64,000 nt of DNA, taken from an uncultured Bacteroidota bacterium (lineage in GTDB: Bacteria; Bacteroidota; Bacteroidia; Flavobacteriales; Flavobacteriaceae). Below are positions 60,797-64,000 of the stretch, one piece after another. Made by a program: the position numbers and the translations under genes. Numbering within the stretch: the stretch's first letter is position 1; each line of letters begins with the position of its first letter. Under the pieces are notes generated by a model, which saw only the letters and a list, made by a program, of their open reading frames with translations, was not told where the DNA came from and searched no databases. Location of the stretch: NCBI GenBank assembly GCA_902595555.1, contig CACJQM010000001.1:186001-250000 (forward strand), in the 5' to 3' direction.

Positions 60797-61504
60797 TTGA
60801 AATTAATCAAAATACTACCAAACTTTCTAACCATTCTGAATGCTCTTTGTGGTTGCATTGCAATTCTCTGCATATTCAATGATAAATTGTCATTTATCAA
60901 TTCTGCATATCATTCAGCTTTAGTTTTAGTTCTCATCGGAGCTGTACTAGATTTTCTTGACGGCTACCTTGCTAAATTACTTAATGCCAAATCAAAAATT
61001 GGAGTTCAATTAGATTCTATGTCTGATCTTATTACATTTTCACTAACACCATCAATACTGATTTATGATTTACTTCAGAATCAATCACCCAATTTTGAGT
61101 ATACTCCATTTTTTGCATTTTTTATTCTGATATTCTCAATGATAAGGTTAGCTAGGTTTAATACTTTACCTACAAAATCCTACTTTTTAGGTCTTCCTAC
61201 ACCAGCAAACGGAGTTTTCTTCATGGGTTTACCATTTGTTTCATTTTCTATTGACTCAACTGTATTAGTAATTACAATAATTATTTCGTCATTTCTTCTA
61301 GTTTCAAATATAAAATTTGAATCATTTAAAAAAGATTTTACAAAAACTAATAAAGTTTATTTTTATATTTTACTATTCGTTTTAATACTATCTGCTATAT
61401 TATGTCTATTCATATATCAAATTGACATTTTTAATTTAGTTAGTTTAGCAGTTTTGATTTATATATTTTCTTCTTTGTTGTTTAATTTTTATAAATCATT
61501 TTAG
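60797..61504 (+). CDS. pssA: CDP-alcohol phosphatidyltransferase (phosphatidylserine synthase)
   Basis: LPNFLTILNALCGCIAIL; CDP-OH-P motif DFLDGYLAKLLNAKSKIGVQLDSMSD. Confidence 0.93.
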   Translation: MKLIKILPNFLTILNALCGCIAILCIFNDKLSFINSAYHSALVLVLIGAVLDFLDGYLAKLLNAKSKIGVQLDSMSDLITFSLTPSILIYDLLQNQSPNFEYTPFFAFFILIFSMIRLARFNTLPTKSYFLGLPTPANGVFFMGLPFVSFSIDSTVLVITIIISSFLLVSNIKFESFKKDFTKTNKVYFYILLFVLILSAILCLFIYQIDIFNLVSLAVLIYIFSSLLFNFYKSF

Positions 61505-61697
61505 CTAAATCTAAATCTTCTTTTTTAATAAATATTTTACAAGAATTTAAGTAGTTTGAAGCCCCAAACCCAGCAAGTGTGGCAGAATAATGATCATCCT
61601 TTACAATATATTTTATTTTATTTTCTGAAAGTTTTGTTGTTAGATGGTTAGCTTCTATAATGGAACCAGAAAAAAAATGAATATATTCTTTACTCAT
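61482..61697 (-). CDS. DUF2007-like putative signal-transducing protein
   Basis: 71 aa; [28 protein letters not shown]...[18 protein letters not shown]. Confidence 0.75.
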   Translation of the reverse strand: MSKEYIHFFSGSIIEANHLTTKLSENKIKYIVKDDHYSATLAGFGASNYLNSCKIFIKKEDLDLAKMIYKN

Positions 61698-62428
61698 ATA
61701 TTTTTTTTCCTGAAAATAAAGTTTTTTCCTAAATATAATTTTCTTACTATTTCATCTTTAGCTAGTAATTCTGGTTTACCGCTTTTTAATATTTTACCTT
61801 CGAACATTAAGTATGTTCGGTCAGTTATCGCTAAAGTTTCTTGAACATTATGATCGGTTATTAAAACACCTATGTTCTTAGTTTTTAAATGTGATATTAT
61901 TTTTTGAATTTCCTCAACAGCTATTGGATCGACTCCAGCAAATGGCTCATCTAATAACAAAAATTTAGGGTCAGTAGCTAATGCTCTTGCAATCTCAGTT
62001 CGTCTTCTTTCTCCACCAGAAAGTAAATCACCACGATTTTTTCTTACTTTATTTAAGCTAAATTCATCGATCAAACTTTCAAGTTTATTATCTTGCTCCT
62101 CTTTTGAAAGATCTCCTAATTCTAAAACAGCTTTTATGTTATCCTCAACAGTTAGTTTCCGAAATACAGAAGCTTCTTGAGCAAGATATCCAATCCCATT
62201 TATAGCTCTTTTGTACATTGGGTCGTCAGAAACATCAATATCGTCAATTAAAATTTTTCCAGAATTAGATTTTATTAATCCTACAATCATGTAAAAACAT
62301 GTTGTTTTACCTGCTCCATTTGGACCTAATAAACCAACAATTTCTCCTTGATTTAATTCTATATCTACACCATCAACAACTTTTCTTGATTTATAAGATT
62401 TTTCTATTTGAATTGCTTGTAGTTTCAT
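61694..62428 (-). CDS. lptB: LPS export ABC transporter ATP-binding protein
   Basis: [65 protein letters not shown]. Confidence 0.95.
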   Translation of the reverse strand: MKLQAIQIEKSYKSRKVVDGVDIELNQGEIVGLLGPNGAGKTTCFYMIVGLIKSNSGKILIDDIDVSDDPMYKRAINGIGYLAQEASVFRKLTVEDNIKAVLELGDLSKEEQDNKLESLIDEFSLNKVRKNRGDLLSGGERRRTEIARALATDPKFLLLDEPFAGVDPIAVEEIQKIISHLKTKNIGVLITDHNVQETLAITDRTYLMFEGKILKSGKPELLAKDEIVRKLYLGKNFIFRKKNI

Positions 62429-63234
62429 TTATTTCTTTTAATTACTACACCAGAAATATATATACTAATTTGATATAAAACTACTATTGGGATTGCAACA
62501 ATGATTTGACTAGCAATGTCTGGGGGGGTGATTACCGCTGCTAGTACTAAAACGCCAACTAGTGCAAATTTTCTATATTTTCTAAGAATTTCAGGATTTA
62601 CTAAACCTATTTTAGTTAAAAAATAAATTATTATGGGTAATTCAAAAATTAAGCCTGAGGCAAGCACTGAAGCTCTTACTAAACCAATATAACTATTTAA
62701 ATCAAAGTCGTTGAAAACCTCATTACTAACTGAGTAATTTCCTAAAAAGTTTACAGATAATGGACAAACCACATAATATCCAAAAAGAACTCCAATAAAG
62801 AATAGAAGACTAGAAACAAATATGAATCCTCTTGCATATTTTTTTTCGTTTTGATAAAGTCCTGGACTTATAAAGCTCCAAAACTGATAAAGCACATAGG
62901 GAAATGCAATTACAAATCCTGCTGCAATTGATGTCCAAATATGAGCAGAAAACTGACCGGAGACAGTTCTACTTTGAATTCTGAATGGCATTTCATTTAT
63001 ACAAAAACTATCGTCTAGACCAATTAGGTTGGAAATATTACATAAAATCCTATAAGTAGGAAAGTTAACGTCTTTAGGTCCAAATATTATATTATCAAAA
63101 ATAAAGTCTTTGAATATAAAAGCACCAATACCAACTATAAATATTGCAATAAATGAACGAAGAACGTGCCATCTTAAATCTTCCAGATGATCTAAAAATG
63201 ACATGTCATCAGGATTTAATTTTGCTTTATTCAT
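62425..63234 (-). CDS. tatC: Sec-independent protein translocase TatC
   Basis: [57 protein letters not shown]. Confidence 0.95.
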   Translation of the reverse strand: MNKAKLNPDDMSFLDHLEDLRWHVLRSFIAIFIVGIGAFIFKDFIFDNIIFGPKDVNFPTYRILCNISNLIGLDDSFCINEMPFRIQSRTVSGQFSAHIWTSIAAGFVIAFPYVLYQFWSFISPGLYQNEKKYARGFIFVSSLLFFIGVLFGYYVVCPLSVNFLGNYSVSNEVFNDFDLNSYIGLVRASVLASGLIFELPIIIYFLTKIGLVNPEILRKYRKFALVGVLVLAAVITPPDIASQIIVAIPIVVLYQISIYISGVVIKRNK

Positions 63235-64000
63235 AGACCAGCGTTTATAATATCATGGATATGTAACATGCCTAGATATTTTTCTTTTTTAGTAACTACG
63301 AGGTTTGTAATCTTATTGTCATTCATAATTTGAAGAGCATCAATGGCTAGTAGAGAATGTTTTACTGTCATTGGAGCTTTCTTGATAATTTTTGAAAGAG
63401 GAACATTTAGTGGATCATTATATTTTTCAAGAATTCTTCTTACATCACCATCTGTTATAATTCCAACTATTTTTTCATTTTTTAAAACAGCAGTAGCTCC
63501 AAGCATTTTACTTGATATTTCATTTATTGCATCACTAAACTTAGAGTTAATTTTAACTTCAGGTTTATTTTCAAAATTTATTAAATCTCCAGTAGTGGTG
63601 GTAAGTTTTTTTCCGAGAGTTCCAGCTGGGTGGAATTTGGCAAAAGATTTTTCATCAAACTCATTTAATGTCATAAGACATATTGCAATCATATCACCAA
63701 CAAGTAATTGTATTCCACTGCTTGTAGTTGGAGCTAAATTATTTGGACATGCTTCTTTTTCTATTGGCGTATAAATAGTAAATTTTGAATTCTTACCCAA
63801 ATAAGAATCTTTATTTGCAGTTATTGCAATTACATCAATTTTTCTTTTGTTTAAATTATTTATTAATTCTATCGTATCAGAATTATTTCCACTTTTTGAT
63901 AGATAGATCAATGTATCATCTTTTGTTATTGTTCCAAGATCACCATGTAATGCATCAGAACCGTGCATAAAAATAGATGGGGAACCAGTTGAATTTAAAG
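63231..64000 (-). CDS. kdsD: KpsF/GutQ-type arabinose-5-phosphate isomerase, N-terminus truncated by window edge
   Basis: SIS domain (MHGSDALHGDLGTITKDDTLIYLSKSGNNSDTIEL) and two CBS domains; reading frame stays open to 64000 (LNSTGSPSIF upstream of MHGSD). Confidence 0.92.
   Translation of the reverse strand, partial: LNSTGSPSIFMHGSDALHGDLGTITKDDTLIYLSKSGNNSDTIELINNLNKRKIDVIAITANKDSYLGKNSKFTIYTPIEKEACPNNLAPTTSSGIQLLVGDMIAICLMTLNEFDEKSFAKFHPAGTLGKKLTTTTGDLINFENKPEVKINSKFSDAINEISSKMLGATAVLKNEKIVGIITDGDVRRILEKYNDPLNVPLSKIIKKAPMTVKHSLLAIDALQIMNDNKITNLVVTKKEKYLGMLHIHDIINAGL

Noticed and set aside
1-64000. CRISPR arrays, restriction/defence systems, toxin-antitoxin pairs, prophage
   Set aside because: Looked for regular spaced repeats, Cas/RM/TA-like proteins and phage genes in the ORF track; none recognised.

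Overview
AT-rich chromosomal window, most like a marine Flavobacteriia/Bacteroidota genome (judged from gene content, TAnnTTTG-type promoters, TTG starts, GSII glutamine synthetase, fused CcsBA and DUF4856/imelysin proteins). Nearly all of it is intact protein-coding sequence with one tRNA-Arg(ACG). I see no rRNA, CRISPR array, IS element, integrase or obvious pseudogene. Main blocks: (1) an iron-type locus with imelysin and DUF4856 divergent from an FbpABC Fe3+ ABC transporter, plus a small Cys-rich protein; (2) guaB, SurA-like proteins and ccsBA; (3) an acyl-CoA catabolism block (NMO, MDR, ECH, acyl-CoA carboxylase beta, TonB receptor, FadD, MaoC, ACAD); (4) a cassette of four small secreted/lipoproteins (NTF2/SnoaL-like and ABM-like); (5) a GH18 lipoprotein next to three secreted beta-propeller proteins; (6) housekeeping genes (GSII, purM, prfA, pyrF, amt/P-II/porin, crcB, ilvE, grpE, dnaJ, secA, lnt, pssA, lptB, tatC, kdsD). 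The best candidate for something undescribed is a putative iron-responsive regulon. A 17-bp palindrome TTTAGAATTATTCTAAA (inside a perfect 25-bp palindrome) lies between the divergent iron operons. A near-copy, TTTAGAATTGTTCTAAA, lies just upstream of the NTF2/ABM cassette, and a degenerate copy (14/17) precedes the Cys-rich gene. If the sites are real, they tie two uncharacterised gene sets to iron homeostasis. No searches were run. Family calls come from reading the translations.
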